A stretch of 64,000 nucleotides of DNA, from the NCBI RefSeq assembly GCF_041080655.1, contig NZ_CP163526.1, positions 1 through 64,000 of the forward strand, written 5' to 3'. The stretch's first letter is position 1; every line of letters begins with the position of its first letter. The stretch is from Streptomyces sp. CG4. Lineage in GTDB: Bacteria; Actinomycetota; Actinomycetes; Streptomycetales; Streptomycetaceae. Shown here in pieces: positions 26,213 to 35,850 of the stretch. The notes below the pieces were generated by a model. The model searched no databases and was not told where the DNA came from. It saw only the letters and a program-made list of their open reading frames with translations. The position numbers and the translations under genes were made by a program.

Positions 26213-29200
26213 TCACTTCCCCTGGAGGGTCTGCTCCAGGGCGTCCGCGTAGAGACGGGCTCCTGCGGGCTTGGGGTGGAATGACTGCATGGACGGCGCC
26301 GGTGCGTCGTTGTCCGCCTGCTCCCGTCCGGTCTCCACGATGCCGTGGATGCTCTCAGGATTTCCGCAGACGCCCTTGCCGTCGAACTCGTCCCGAGGGT
26401 CGGAGAAGGCCGCCCACGATCCGGCGTCCTGGGTGGCTCCCTTCATCTCGGTTGCGAGCGTGTCGGCCACACTGCGTATCCAGTCGTTTTCGACGTCCTC
26501 GTAAGCACCGGGGAGGCAGCTGTGGTCCTTCTCCACCAAGCGCGGGTAGCCCATGAGGACAACCTTCGCATGCGGTGCCTTGGCATGGATGGCGTTGAGG
26601 GTTTTCACGATCTGAGGTCGGACCGCGTCGTGCAGCCACTTCGGCGCCCAATCCTTCAAGGCACCAGTCGTACCGCTCGTCTTGTCGCCGGTAGCGGGAT
26701 CGATGTTGTCCAACTCCGCATACGGGCACGTGGTCGTAGCCGGGACCGGGATGTCAATGCACTTCGCCATGATGTCGGAGAAGCGGGCATCGTTGCCGCC
26801 GATCGACATCGTCACCAGGGTGGTGTTGTCGTCGAGGTAGCCGGCCTGGATCTGAGGTACTTCGTCGGATCCCTGCTGTTTGTCGAGGACGTTGTAGGTG
26901 CGTGCCCCGGAGCAGGCTACGAAGTGGTAGTCCATCTGTGCATCGAAGTTGTCGGCCATGGATCCTATCGACTTGCTGTAGCCAGGCAGGGTCGCCTGCC
27001 GCGACCATGCCAGCTTGGAACGGTGGCACTTGTCGATCAGGTTGTCGTTCAGCTTGTCGTAGTGGTCGGTCTCCGGGAACAAATCGGCGCCACCAGGGGC
27101 AGTGGCTCCTTCGCCCGACGAATATGAGTCCCCCATAGCCACCACGAAGTTCGCCGGCTTGGACGCGAGGGGCTGGAAGGCGACGGCGCCCCAGGCGATA
27201 TCCTCGTCGGCCGTTCCGTCGACCGTCGCGTTCGACAGCTCGACCTGCGGAGTGCCGGTGAAGTGGAACACGCCGAGGCTGACCCATCCGCCCGCACGCT
27301 GGAGCACGAACCGCTTGGCACTCTTGCTGTCGGAGCCGTGGACGACGTAGGCGGCCTGCCGGGTCTGAGCGCCGGTGTCGGGCAGGTGGACCAGAACGCG
27401 TGCCCAGTTGAGGTTCTGGCCGAGGGTCCAGGTGCCGTCGATGGTCATATAGCCGCCGTCGCCGCCGAAGTGGTCGGCGTTGCGGGTGCGGGTGTACCAG
27501 TAGTGGCCACCGTAGCCGCCGCCCACCGAGTGCAGATCGGCCTTCGCTTCGTAACGGCCTTCCGTGCCGGGGTTGAACGAGAACCGGAAACTTCCCGCGG
27601 AGTGGATCGTCGCGCAGCCGCTCTGGTCGCTCCAGGACGGCGTTCCGTCCGGGACCGAGGCAACCACCTTGGAGCCGTCCGGGGCACCGGAGCACACCGG
27701 CGTACCGGTCTGGAGCCGGTAGCCGCGCCCCGGTTCCTGCACCAGCTTCTCGTACTTGATGTTCTCGTGGCCGCAGCTGGTGGCGCAGTCGGCCTTCCAG
27801 GTCACGTTCGGCTGGTTCCACCAGTACTGCGCGTAGCACTCCGCGTCCGGGCACTTAGGCGGCGTGCTGGTGTCGCAGTTGTTCTTGGAGTTGCAGAACG
27901 CGTCCAGCGGCGGCTGGACGGCGGTGCGCTGGGCGACCAGGGTCCACCAGGCGGGCCGGAAGCCCGCCGAGGAGAAGCCGGACTCACCGGGCCAGTCCTG
28001 GCGGCCGGAGGTGGCGTAGGAGAAGCCGGTGTCCTGGGACCAAGCGGCCCAGCCCATCACCTTCTCCTCGTACGGCCAGTCCTGCGGATGGGCCGCATCC
28101 TTGTTCGCCGCCGGTCCGTCCACATCGGTGTTCATGAACGGATGGCCCCAGCCCTTGGCGTAGATCGGGTTGGCCGGATTGTTGTACCAGCCCAGGCCCC
28201 AGTGGCCGGAGTGCTGGCCGGCCTGCGACGGAGGGTTGAAGCCGAGGTTGTAGTTCCACACGGCGGTGAACCAGTTCTCCACCCTGGACGAGTCGTCGTT
28301 GTTGACGGTGATCTTCTGGCCGTCCTGGTGTACCTCGTTCCACTTGTCCGCGAGGATCTTCAGGGAGGCCGCGACGTTCGTCGCGTAGTCGATCGCGACG
28401 AGCTTCTGCAGGCGCGGGTCCAGGCTGGTCTCGTGGTTCTTCTCGTGACCGGCCAGCCGCATGCCGTCGGTCACCTGGCCGACGCCGTAGCCGCAGTCGG
28501 ACTCGTCCCAGTTGATCTGCCAGTAGGCGGCCGGGTCGTTGGGGTCGGCCTTGTGGCCGTAGTAGCCGTCGACGGCGGCCAGCGGGTTGCCCATCTGCCC
28601 GGGGATCGATCCGCCCTCGGCCTGCCACAGGTTGGACTCCTGGGCCATGATGCCGAGGACCACGTTGGCCGGGATCCTGCCGCCGCCGGCGAGTTGGGGC
28701 AGTGGGAACAGCGACTGCGGGTCGACGGTGCCGAGGCCGGCCTGGGCACGGTAGCCGCCCTGCCGGATGTAGCTCGCGCTCAGATCACCGCGTACAGCCA
28801 TGTCAACGGCCCACTCGACCTGGTTCGACGTCGGCTGCAGCGCCTGGACGTTGACGTCGTTGCGGGACACCGCGCACCAGCGGTCGTCGTCGGTCGGTGG
28901 GCTCACCGTCAGCCCGGCAGCCTTCGGGGAGCGCTTGGGCCGGGTGTGCGTTGCAGTGGCGGTGGCGAGGACCGGGGAGGGATCGTTGCCCGAGCCGTCA
29001 CCGGCGTCCTTCTGCACGCTCTGCGTCAGCCTGGTTCCGGTGGTGGTGGCGGTGCTGGTGACCGTCAGGGGCTCGTCGCCGACGGCGCCCGACGTCGCGG
29101 TGCGCGGGGCGGGCTCCTCGGACTTCGTGAAGCCCTTGCCCGCGTCCTTGATGTGCGCCAGGCCGGCGCGCACACCGGGGGCGAGGACCGGGTCGACCGC

Positions 29201-30220
29201 GAGACGGCCGTCGGAGGAGATGTCGGTGCCGGCCGGGGCGCCCAGGCGGGTGACGCCGGTTCCCGCAGTGGCGGAGGTGCCGTGGGGACGCCCGGTGAGG
29301 AAGACCCTGCCCGCGCCGCCCTGCACGAGGTCGAGGTCGCCGAGCCGGCCCGAGGCGATCCTCTTCGGCGTGCCGCTGCCGGTGAACAGCTCGGCGTGCG
29401 CCGTGGAGTCGCCCGTGCGGTCGAGGAAGGCGACCGTGCCGTCGGCGGCGGGCCGGATGTCGAACGGAGCGCTGTCCGCGTCCGCAAGGTTCTTCACCCT
29501 GCCGGAGCGGTCGAGGTGGACCAGGCGGCTGCCGAGTGCGCCGACCGTGCCGTCCCGCACCGGAACAGCGCTCGTGATCTCGCCCTTGGCCGCCACCGTG
29601 CCCGTGGTCTTCCCGGACACGTCCACGGTGATCACCCGGGACCGGGTGTGCGCGGCGTCGTTCATGTCCCTGAAGCCGGTGAACACGGCCTGGTGCGTGG
29701 TCGTGTTGCAGGACGGGTCGAAGGAGGCCAGCGACACGGTGAAGGGCAGTTTCGTCACCTTGCCCGTCGTCAGGTCGACGATGGCGGCAAACGCGCCGCC
29801 CTGCATCAGGTCCGGCTTGTTGGTGAAACTGCGCGGGGCGTAGACAACAGCCGTGTGCCCGCGGTCCATCAGGCACTGGTTGCCGATCCAGGAGTCCGCC
29901 GGCAGGCCCGGCTCGGCCAGGACAGCGGCGGTCTTCCACGCGTACGCCTTGTCGCTGTCGGCGACGAGGATACGCAAGCCGTCCGCGTCGGCGGCGGCGG
30001 TGACCGCACGGTCCGAACTGGTCTGCCAGTCCCTGCCGAGCTTTCTGTCCGGATCCGTCACGCGGCCGGGAGGCGCCGGCGCGGCGTGCGCGTTGTTGCC
30101 GTGGCCGGGGCTGGGTGTCGGCGCGGCAGCGGCGGGTGCTGCCTGCAGCAGGCCGCCGGTCAAGGCCGCGCAGGTAGCCAGGGCAGCTATGGGCAGGTGT
30201 GCTCTTTTTCTTCGTCTCAA
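26213..30220 (-). CDS. Giant secreted multidomain protein: lysozyme-like + golvesin-like + SGNH esterase
   Basis: 1335 aa from TTG 30220 (GGGGAAG upstream), which begins LRRRKRAHLPIAAL... and gives a Sec signal peptide cleaved near AAPAAAAPT. The open frame upstream of this is likely untranslated leader. Residues about 60-330 carry propeller-like beta repeats. Residues about 517-590 hold a lysozyme/transglycosylase-like segment (GIMAQESNLWQ with catalytic-type Glu, then YGVGQVTDGM). About 877-1023 resemble a golvesin C-terminal domain (YEAKADLHSVGGGYGGHYWYT). About 1030-1335 form an SGNH/GDSL hydrolase with GDSYSSGEG, GGNDARF and a C-terminal catalytic HPKPAG. A cell-wall or extracellular polymer processing role is inferred. 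Confidence 0.88.
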   Translation of the reverse strand: MRRRKRAHLPIAALATCAALTGGLLQAAPAAAAPTPSPGHGNNAHAAPAPPGRVTDPDRKLGRDWQTSSDRAVTAAADADGLRILVADSDKAYAWKTAAVLAEPGLPADSWIGNQCLMDRGHTAVVYAPRSFTNKPDLMQGGAFAAIVDLTTGKVTKLPFTVSLASFDPSCNTTTHQAVFTGFRDMNDAAHTRSRVITVDVSGKTTGTVAAKGEITSAVPVRDGTVGALGSRLVHLDRSGRVKNLADADSAPFDIRPAADGTVAFLDRTGDSTAHAELFTGSGTPKRIASGRLGDLDLVQGGAGRVFLTGRPHGTSATAGTGVTRLGAPAGTDISSDGRLAVDPVLAPGVRAGLAHIKDAGKGFTKSEEPAPRTATSGAVGDEPLTVTSTATTTGTRLTQSVQKDAGDGSGNDPSPVLATATATHTRPKRSPKAAGLTVSPPTDDDRWCAVSRNDVNVQALQPTSNQVEWAVDMAVRGDLSASYIRQGGYRAQAGLGTVDPQSLFPLPQLAGGGRIPANVVLGIMAQESNLWQAEGGSIPGQMGNPLAAVDGYYGHKADPNDPAAYWQINWDESDCGYGVGQVTDGMRLAGHEKNHETSLDPRLQKLVAIDYATNVAASLKILADKWNEVHQDGQKITVNNDDSSRVENWFTAVWNYNLGFNPPSQAGQHSGHWGLGWYNNPANPIYAKGWGHPFMNTDVDGPAANKDAAHPQDWPYEEKVMGWAAWSQDTGFSYATSGRQDWPGESGFSSAGFRPAWWTLVAQRTAVQPPLDAFCNSKNNCDTSTPPKCPDAECYAQYWWNQPNVTWKADCATSCGHENIKYEKLVQEPGRGYRLQTGTPVCSGAPDGSKVVASVPDGTPSWSDQSGCATIHSAGSFRFSFNPGTEGRYEAKADLHSVGGGYGGHYWYTRTRNADHFGGDGGYMTIDGTWTLGQNLNWARVLVHLPDTGAQTRQAAYVVHGSDSKSAKRFVLQRAGGWVSLGVFHFTGTPQVELSNATVDGTADEDIAWGAVAFQPLASKPANFVVAMGDSYSSGEGATAPGGADLFPETDHYDKLNDNLIDKCHRSKLAWSRQATLPGYSKSIGSMADNFDAQMDYHFVACSGARTYNVLDKQQGSDEVPQIQAGYLDDNTTLVTMSIGGNDARFSDIMAKCIDIPVPATTTCPYAELDNIDPATGDKTSGTTGALKDWAPKWLHDAVRPQIVKTLNAIHAKAPHAKVVLMGYPRLVEKDHSCLPGAYEDVENDWIRSVADTLATEMKGATQDAGSWAAFSDPRDEFDGKGVCGNPESIHGIVETGREQADNDAPAPSMQSFHPKPAGARLYADALEQTLQGK

Positions 30221-30234
30221 GAGAGCTTCCCCGT

Positions 30235-30410
30235 TTCGAGTTGAGAGGTTCCCCTGCCTGGTCGGGGCAGGGCTCGGCCGCCCACCCTCGGGGGGAGACG
30301 GCCAGAGCGTGGGCGCGAGTGCGAAGCGAGTTGGCTGGCGGTGGAGGCGCCAGCGGCGCGGACTGCGGACCCGGACTTCTCCAGCCGGGTCGCTCACCCT
30401 GGAAACGTGG
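30235..30410 (-). promoter_or_regulatory. Long structured 5' leader, candidate c-di-AMP (ydaO-type) riboswitch
   Basis: Between about 30410 and the TTG start the minus strand has GGGTGAGCGACCC early and then GCCGAGCCCTGCC...GGCAGGGGAACC near the gene. Paired blocks of this kind occur in Streptomyces ydaO-type leaders ahead of cell-wall hydrolase genes, and the downstream gene carries a lysozyme-like domain. I could not verify the full secondary structure, so this is a tentative call. Confidence 0.35.
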
Positions 30411-30609
30411 CGGCAACGACCGCGTACACGTCCATGCCAGAGCTGGTGAACCAGCCGACCACGTGGTGCCAGCCGCCATGGGCGCAGTCGCGCATCAGCG
30501 TGTGCGTCCTACATGGGGGCCAGTCGCGCCCCGGACCGACTCACCAAACAGCTCGCGCGAAGAGGCCGTTCTGGATGGTGGTCGGGAAGAGCGTCGAGAT
30601 TCGGGTTCT

Positions 30610-31218
30610 CTAGCCCTTGTATTCGGTCCGCTCGACACTCTCGATGGTGATGTGCGGATGCGCGGGGGGCATGTGGCCAGGGTCGCTTACCGTCAGCTCA
30701 GTCGGCCACGAGGTCCCCGGATACAGGCCGACAACATCCGCCGATTCGCTGGCCGTTGTGTCGAAACCGCCCGGCCCCGTAACCCGAAGGCGGAATCGAT
30801 AGAAGGCACGCTTGGTACCACTGTTGACCACCTCGACAGGGACCGTCAGCGCATCTCCGTCCCGCCTAGCCGTGTACACGGTCACGTCTCCTTGGCGGAT
30901 GAGCGGAGGTCCGAAGTGCTCGCCGCCCTTGGCGATGCCGGTCACTGGCGACGGCGTATTGGTCACTCCAGGCGGTGCAGCCAGCCTGCGCCCCCTTTCC
31001 GCCGTCTGTCTGGCCGCCTCTGTGCTGTCAGGCCCCGGAGTGCCAGTTGACGGGTTCGCAGCAACCGACGGCGCAACGGGGGCCGGCGATGAGGGGACTG
31101 CTGCAGTGCCCGGCCGATGGCTTTCCTGATCATGCCCGCACGCATCGGTCATCGCTCCGGCAGCGACGAGCAGGACAAGGAGCCGACGGGACACCGGCGT
31201 ACGTATGGGCATGAACAT
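30610..31218 (-). CDS. Secreted or lipid-anchored protein of unknown function
   Basis: 202 aa. N-terminus with basic residues, a hydrophobic core (RRLLVLLVAAGAM) and a Cys in TDAC near residue 27, a weak lipobox. A Pro/Ser/Ala-rich linker to about residue 90 is followed by an Ig-like beta domain (LTVPVEVVNSGTKRAFYRFRLRVTGPG). ATG at 31218 or two codons later. It may be an accessory to the neighbouring secreted proteins, all on the same strand. Confidence 0.7.
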   Translation of the reverse strand: MFMPIRTPVSRRLLVLLVAAGAMTDACGHDQESHRPGTAAVPSSPAPVAPSVAANPSTGTPGPDSTEAARQTAERGRRLAAPPGVTNTPSPVTGIAKGGEHFGPPLIRQGDVTVYTARRDGDALTVPVEVVNSGTKRAFYRFRLRVTGPGGFDTTASESADVVGLYPGTSWPTELTVSDPGHMPPAHPHITIESVERTEYKG

Positions 31219-31251
31219 GTACCTCGTAGAAAGAGAGGGCCGGGGGGAGGG

Positions 31252-31797
31252 TCAGTCGCAGGAGCCGACGTGGACTTGCCGGTCGATGAACGCGACATCG
31301 CCGTCCCACATCAGGGCGTGCACCAGGGCACAGCGGGGCTGGAAGCTCGGATCGCTGCTCTCGTACTTGGCCGGACCCGCGTAGTCGAAGAACGAGCCCT
31401 CATCGGCCTTGCAGGTGGTCCAGCACACCTGCAGCTTCATGTGCTTCTTAACCCCGAGGTTGTTGTCGAACAGGGCGCATGCCCCTTTCGGCTCTCCCTT
31501 CACTTCCTTGAAGTACGTGAACAGGGTTCCCAGTCGGCGGGAATCCGGAAGTGGTTCTACATAGGACAGTTGGTAACCGCTTCCGCACAGCAGGCCGCCA
31601 GCTTGTACCGCTGCAGGATCGGCCGCCGCGAGGGCACGCGTCTGCGGATCACGCGCCGCACTCGGTGAAAACTCCACGTTGGTGCCGGGCACCTTCTCAG
31701 GAACCGGATTCGCGTCCTGGGCCAGAGCTTGCGGGGCCGCCAGAACCGAAGAGACGAAAGCTGCGGACACGGCAAGAGCAGGCAGCCACTTGCGCAT
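31252..31797 (-). CDS. Secreted cysteine-containing protein
   Basis: 181 aa from ATG 31797 (MRKWLPALAVSAAF...), with GGGGGA upstream; the longer frame from 31824 is less likely. Signal peptide with cleavage at ALAQD. Six mature cysteines (CGS, CALF, CWTTC, RCALV, GSCD) suggest disulfides. No family recognised. It lies directly upstream of the gene at 30610-31218 and may be co-transcribed. Confidence 0.75.
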   Translation of the reverse strand: MRKWLPALAVSAAFVSSVLAAPQALAQDANPVPEKVPGTNVEFSPSAARDPQTRALAAADPAAVQAGGLLCGSGYQLSYVEPLPDSRRLGTLFTYFKEVKGEPKGACALFDNNLGVKKHMKLQVCWTTCKADEGSFFDYAGPAKYESSDPSFQPRCALVHALMWDGDVAFIDRQVHVGSCD

Positions 31798-32228
31798 AGC
31801 GTCATTCCCCCATGTTGAAGACACAAAGGGGCCTCGCCCGTGGCGGCACGTGCGTAATTGCGGTCCCCGTTGTGCTGAGCGTGTGTTGGTCGTTCACTCC
31901 CGTCCCGCCCGGATGATACGGGCTGGCAGTTCCCCAACTGCCCGAGAGCGGACCGTCACTCTATGCCCACAGTCAGCAGCAGACGCAAGAGCATAAGACC
32001 CGACATGGCGAAGAGACGACGCCTGCAGAAGGGTAAGCGGAATCGGAGGGACACCATGTGCCCCATACCTTCGACTACAGAAACGGAGCGCGCAGGACAC
32101 GCGCGAACCATGGCAGAAATCCGCACCATGTTTGCACCCTGACCAAAATGCTGCAATCACTGCGCGGTGCATCGTCGGTGCGCACCGCGGCATCGTGTTG
32201 GTGACGGCCGACCTGGAAATGCAGTGAT
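31798..32228. other. Intergenic stretch
   Basis: About 430 bases without a supported gene. It holds the promoter region of the secreted protein genes. A small dyad AGTGA-tctacg-TCACT at 32226-32241 sits at the end of the WD40 pseudogene and could terminate it. Confidence 0.5.
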
Positions 32229-33110
32229 CTACGTCACTGGCATGGCGGTTGGTAGGGACGGTCCGGCAGGTACTTCTTCCAGTCCTGCTCGGAGATGGGG
32301 TCGCCGACCGCGTTGCAGAGGTCGGCGATGACGTGCTGCGGATCGGCATCCCACAGGTCGATGCCCGCGGAGGCGCGGACGACGGCGAGGGTCTTGCCGT
32401 CGGGAGTGAATGCCAGGGAGTAGAAGCCCGATGCGGTCGGCATATAGAACTGCCGGGTGGGTGAATCCGGATCGCTCACGTCCCAGACCTCGGGGCGAGA
32501 GTCGTAGTCCTTGTTGGTCGCGATCAGCGCGAGGCGGGTCCCGTCGGGGCTGAAGGCCAGCGGGCCCTGGAGCTTGCCGGTGGACACCTTGACGGGGGGG
32601 ACCGACGAGGCGGTCACGTCGGACGTCCCACATCCGGAGCGTTCCGGTGTCGTCGTAGAGCGCGAAGAGCTTCCCGTCCGGCCGGAACGCGAAATGAGCG
32701 TACTCGGTGCCGGTGGGCGGGCGCACCGACCACGACGCGGACGGGTGCGCGGGATCGGTGACGTTCCAACTGCGCACCAGTGGACCCGCTGTTGGGCGGG
32801 CCGCCTTCGTGTCGCCTTTGGCGGTCTCGTTCATGATCAGCGATCTGCCGTCCGGGGAGAAGCCGAGTCCGTACCCGGTCGTCTCGATCGTGGAGATGTA
32901 CCGCGGATGCCGGGGGTCGGCGATGTCGTAGAGCCGGACGACCTGGGGCTTGGGGTTGCTGGCCACGACGCCGTTGTAGTCGGAGACGGCAAGGAGGGGC
33001 TTGGTCGGGCTGAAGGCCAGCGCCCCCACACCGTTGTTCACCTCGATCATGCCCAGCTTTTGCTTCGGGCTGGCGGTGCTGCGCAGAAAGAGATGGGTGT
33101 GGCTCTTCTG
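32229..33110 (-). pseudogene. WD40-repeat protein fragment, N-truncated and frameshifted
   Basis: From about 33110 the minus strand reads SPKQKLGMIEVNNGVGALAF, then WD40 repeats with SP(D/T)G / LWD endings (VVRLYDIADPRHP, GLGFSPDGRSL, FAFRPDGKLFALYDDTGTLRMWDV). At about 32615 the frame changes and repeats continue (LQGPLAFSPDGTRL, FYSLAFTPDGKTL, GIDLWDADP), ending DWKKYLPDRPYQPPCQ, a common end of Streptomyces WD40 proteins. The N-terminal part, often an NTPase or caspase module, is missing. It may be a decayed paralogue of the conflict protein at 35851-39498. Confidence 0.82.
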
Positions 33111-33189
33111 GAGGGGTGAGCCGATGCGACTCGGCGCCTTCGTCTAGCGTGTGCTTCGCGCAGGTTCAGTGATCCAGACCGGAGGCGCC

Positions 33190-33561
33190 ATGTCCTTGCA
33201 GATGAAGTTGAGCGCGATAACGCTCGACTGCCCTGATCCGCTGGCTCTGGCGGCGTTCTATCAGAAGGCCACCGGCCTCGAACCGCACCCGAAGTCAGAT
33301 GCCGAGTTCGCCGGACTCACCCGCGAGGATGGCTTGTTCATTGGCTTCCAGCGGGTCGACGACTACCGGGCTCCGAGCTGGCCGGACCAGATCGTTCCCC
33401 AGCAGTTGCACATCTGCTTCAAGGTCGTGGAGGAGCTGGATGAGGCCGAGGCCCAGCTGTTGGAGCTGGGTGCGGGCAAGCCAGAGCAGCAGAATGAAGA
33501 CAGGTATCGGGTCCTCACTGATCCGGCGGGGCATCCCTTCTGCATCGTGAGCGAGCGGTAG
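33190..33561 (+). CDS. VOC-family (glyoxalase/bleomycin-resistance-like) protein
   Basis: 123 aa. Single VOC domain: ITLDCPDPLALAAFYQKATGLEP at the N-terminus, HICFKV in the middle and RVLTDPAGHPFCIV at the end, which supplies the usual metal or ligand positions. ATG 33190 is preceded by GGAGG; ATG 33202 is possible. Substrate unknown. The gene lies between the WD40 pseudogene and the ISKra4 transposase. Confidence 0.88.
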   Translation: MSLQMKLSAITLDCPDPLALAAFYQKATGLEPHPKSDAEFAGLTREDGLFIGFQRVDDYRAPSWPDQIVPQQLHICFKVVEELDEAEAQLLELGAGKPEQQNEDRYRVLTDPAGHPFCIVSER

Positions 33562-33623
33562 ACGTCGGCGGACGTGCTGACGTCCATCCCGCTGGGTTCG
33601 CTTGGTTCGAGTGACGGCCGCGA

Positions 33624-35180
33624 TCAAGCGGTGAGGGCGTAAGTGCGCTCGTTGGGGGTCGGGTAGAGGCGTTCGTGCTTGCGGCCGGCGTGGTAGCGCC
33701 AGTAGGGGGCAAGGTCGCCGTTGGAGACGACGGCGCGCAGTCGCAGGACGGCTTCCGCTCCGGGCAGGCCCCAGCGGGCGCCGGTGATGTCGAGGCGGTC
33801 GGCGATCAGGTGGCGGCAGGCTCCCTCGACCGCGCCGGTCGCGATGGGCCACCCGTTGTTGAGCGCGGTGTCGTAGTGGAGCTGGTCGAGGTGGCCGGTC
33901 AGGTAGCGGTGGCAGGCGTCGACGGCCTCGCGCCGCGAGGCCGTCAGCTGTTCCCGCTCGGCCTGGGTGGTCATCTCGGCGGCTGCGCGAGCCGCGTCGC
34001 CCGAGAGGATTGCGGTCAGATGGTCGGCCGCCCAGGCCTCGGCCTCGGTGGTGCCCGGTCTGTGGAAGGCATGGGCGCAGGCCCAGACATACTCGGCGAC
34101 GTGCACGAAGTCCAGCAGGACGTGGACTGTGACGCCGCGTCGGCCGGTCTCCGCTGTGATCAGGTCGAGCTGGTGGCGGGCGCCGTCGACGAGGACGACC
34201 CAGGGCCGCAGGTGTTTGGGGTCGCGTGCCTGGGCCTGGTCGAAGGCGTCGGCGATGACCTGCTCGGGCGAACGGACCAGCGAGGCGGTGCACCACTTGT
34301 TTACCGCTCTCGGCCCGTGGCGGGCGGGCCGCAGGCCGTTTCGGCCGCCGGGTGGATGGATCACATCGTGCGGGCGCCTGGGCGCCGGGCGTGTGTCGAA
34401 GACGCAGGCGACGGTTGCCATCGGCTTCCGGTTCGGTTTCTCGCCCGGCGCGAGTCGGCCGCGATGGCTGGCCGCGGCCTTCTCGGCTGCCCGGCGAGTG
34501 GGCTCACGCAGGGCCTCCGGGCGCATGACCACGCCCTTGCCGTCCACCTGGACCACGAGCGGCATCTCGCGGCTGCACGGGACTGGGATCACGGTCCGGT
34601 AGAAGTCGTCGACGTCGACCGCGGCCGCGACCACGAGCTCTTCCAGTCTGCGCTTGCCCAGCACGTTCCCGCAGCGGCGTGTCACCGCGTCGTGGGCCTG
34701 GTCGAAGGAGCCGCGGACGGCCTCGGTGACGGCAAGCCGCCGTAATCCTGTCGAGTGCCGGCCCGCTGGCAGGGACAGTGCCTGGTCAGCGGGGTGGACG
34801 TTGCCCAGGCCCGGTCCCCGGTGCGCGACCCGGGTGACGCGGACGGTCCCGAATACGGTGGCCAGCCACCGCGAGTGCCCGGCCTCCCGCCAGGGCCGCA
34901 CTCGCCCCTCCGGTCCGGTCACCGCTGGGCCGGCACCGGCGCGGACCTGGTGCTCTTCCTGCCTGGCCCGCAGGTCCAGATGGTCCTGCAGCAGCAGGCG
35001 AAGCAGTTCGCGTCCGGCCGCGTCGAGGTATTCCTCCAGTTCGGCGTGGGTCCAGGTGGTCGCCGGACTTCCTGACAGCGTGTGCATTAGCGTCTCGAAG
35101 GCGCTGAGGGAGCGCGCAAAGGGGTCAGCGGTGCATCGGGTGTCGTACGGTGTCATCTCCAGGGCTCTTCCCGCCGGCAT
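33624..35180 (-). CDS. ISKra4-family transposase
   Basis: 518 aa; ATG 35156 is an alternative start. The catalytic core has D in VVQVDGKGVVM, D in PWVVLVDGARHQLDLI, and the C-terminal E in ATGAVEGACRHLIADRLD, as in ISKra4/ISAzba1-type DDE enzymes; LLDFVHVAEYVW is also characteristic. Full length and without internal stops, so perhaps active. I could not find confident terminal inverted repeats around 33570-35860. Confidence 0.88.
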   Translation of the reverse strand: MPAGRALEMTPYDTRCTADPFARSLSAFETLMHTLSGSPATTWTHAELEEYLDAAGRELLRLLLQDHLDLRARQEEHQVRAGAGPAVTGPEGRVRPWREAGHSRWLATVFGTVRVTRVAHRGPGLGNVHPADQALSLPAGRHSTGLRRLAVTEAVRGSFDQAHDAVTRRCGNVLGKRRLEELVVAAAVDVDDFYRTVIPVPCSREMPLVVQVDGKGVVMRPEALREPTRRAAEKAAASHRGRLAPGEKPNRKPMATVACVFDTRPAPRRPHDVIHPPGGRNGLRPARHGPRAVNKWCTASLVRSPEQVIADAFDQAQARDPKHLRPWVVLVDGARHQLDLITAETGRRGVTVHVLLDFVHVAEYVWACAHAFHRPGTTEAEAWAADHLTAILSGDAARAAAEMTTQAEREQLTASRREAVDACHRYLTGHLDQLHYDTALNNGWPIATGAVEGACRHLIADRLDITGARWGLPGAEAVLRLRAVVSNGDLAPYWRYHAGRKHERLYPTPNERTYALTA

Positions 35181-35225
35181 CGATTGGGTCGCACCTTCGA
35201 ATGTAGGCGCGGAAGAGCCCTGCTG

Positions 35226-35765
35226 TTAACGGGAGTTGGGCGGTTTGCCCGTCCGGGGGTGGGCCGGGGTGAACATCCCTGGCGTGTCCTCGTCCAGCCA
35301 GCCGCGCTCGACCAGCCGCTTCAGCTTCGAGCGGGTTCCCTCAATCTTCCCGGTCTCGGCCGGCAGCCCGATCCGGGGCACGATCTGCTTGGCGCGGACC
35401 GGTCCGGGCGCGTCCGCCACCACTTCCAAGATGTCGCGATATACCTGCGGCAGGACTTCCACCCCCATGCCGGGCTGCCATTTCGGAACGGTCAGTACCC
35501 CGACCACGTGCCGTTCGGCCCCCGCATACGCGGACGTCGTCGGCTCACTCGCGGTCGGCCGGTCCGCATCGAAAGCCGCCGCCTTCTCCGGGATCATTTC
35601 CGCGAGCACCGCGGCAACCGTCTCGCGCGTGATCCGCAACCGCTCCAGGCTCTCCCGCGCCAGATCCAGCTTCCCGGACAGCTCGGCGAGCTCGGCTTCG
35701 AGCCCCTCCACGCGCAACCGGGCAGCCGCCTCGCGTGCCTCCAACTCCTCGAACAGCGAGCCCAT
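35226..35765 (-). CDS. Coiled-coil winged-helix companion of the ISKra4 transposase
   Basis: 179 aa from ATG 35765, which follows GGAGGAGGGG; an earlier in-frame ATG at 35789 lacks this. Residues 1-50 form a coiled coil (EELEAREAAARLRVEGLEAELAEL), and the C-terminal 80 residues a winged helix (VYRDILEVVADAPGPVRAKQIVPRIGL... RSKLKRLVERGWL). It is upstream of the transposase on the same strand, 45 bases away, and is probably an accessory DNA-binding protein of the same element. Confidence 0.78.
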   Translation of the reverse strand: MGSLFEELEAREAAARLRVEGLEAELAELSGKLDLARESLERLRITRETVAAVLAEMIPEKAAAFDADRPTASEPTTSAYAGAERHVVGVLTVPKWQPGMGVEVLPQVYRDILEVVADAPGPVRAKQIVPRIGLPAETGKIEGTRSKLKRLVERGWLDEDTPGMFTPAHPRTGKPPNSR

Positions 35766-35850
35766 TCGACACCCCTCCTCCACCACCACGGTAGAGAGGA
35801 GAGGCAGCGAACACAGCCCAGCCAGCGTTCTCGGAGTTCAGCCATTCCCT

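Noticed and set aside
27263..30244. 993-codon open frame on the plus strand
   Set aside because: Antisense shadow of the giant secreted protein gene, caused by high GC third positions; Val/Gly-rich nonsense composition.
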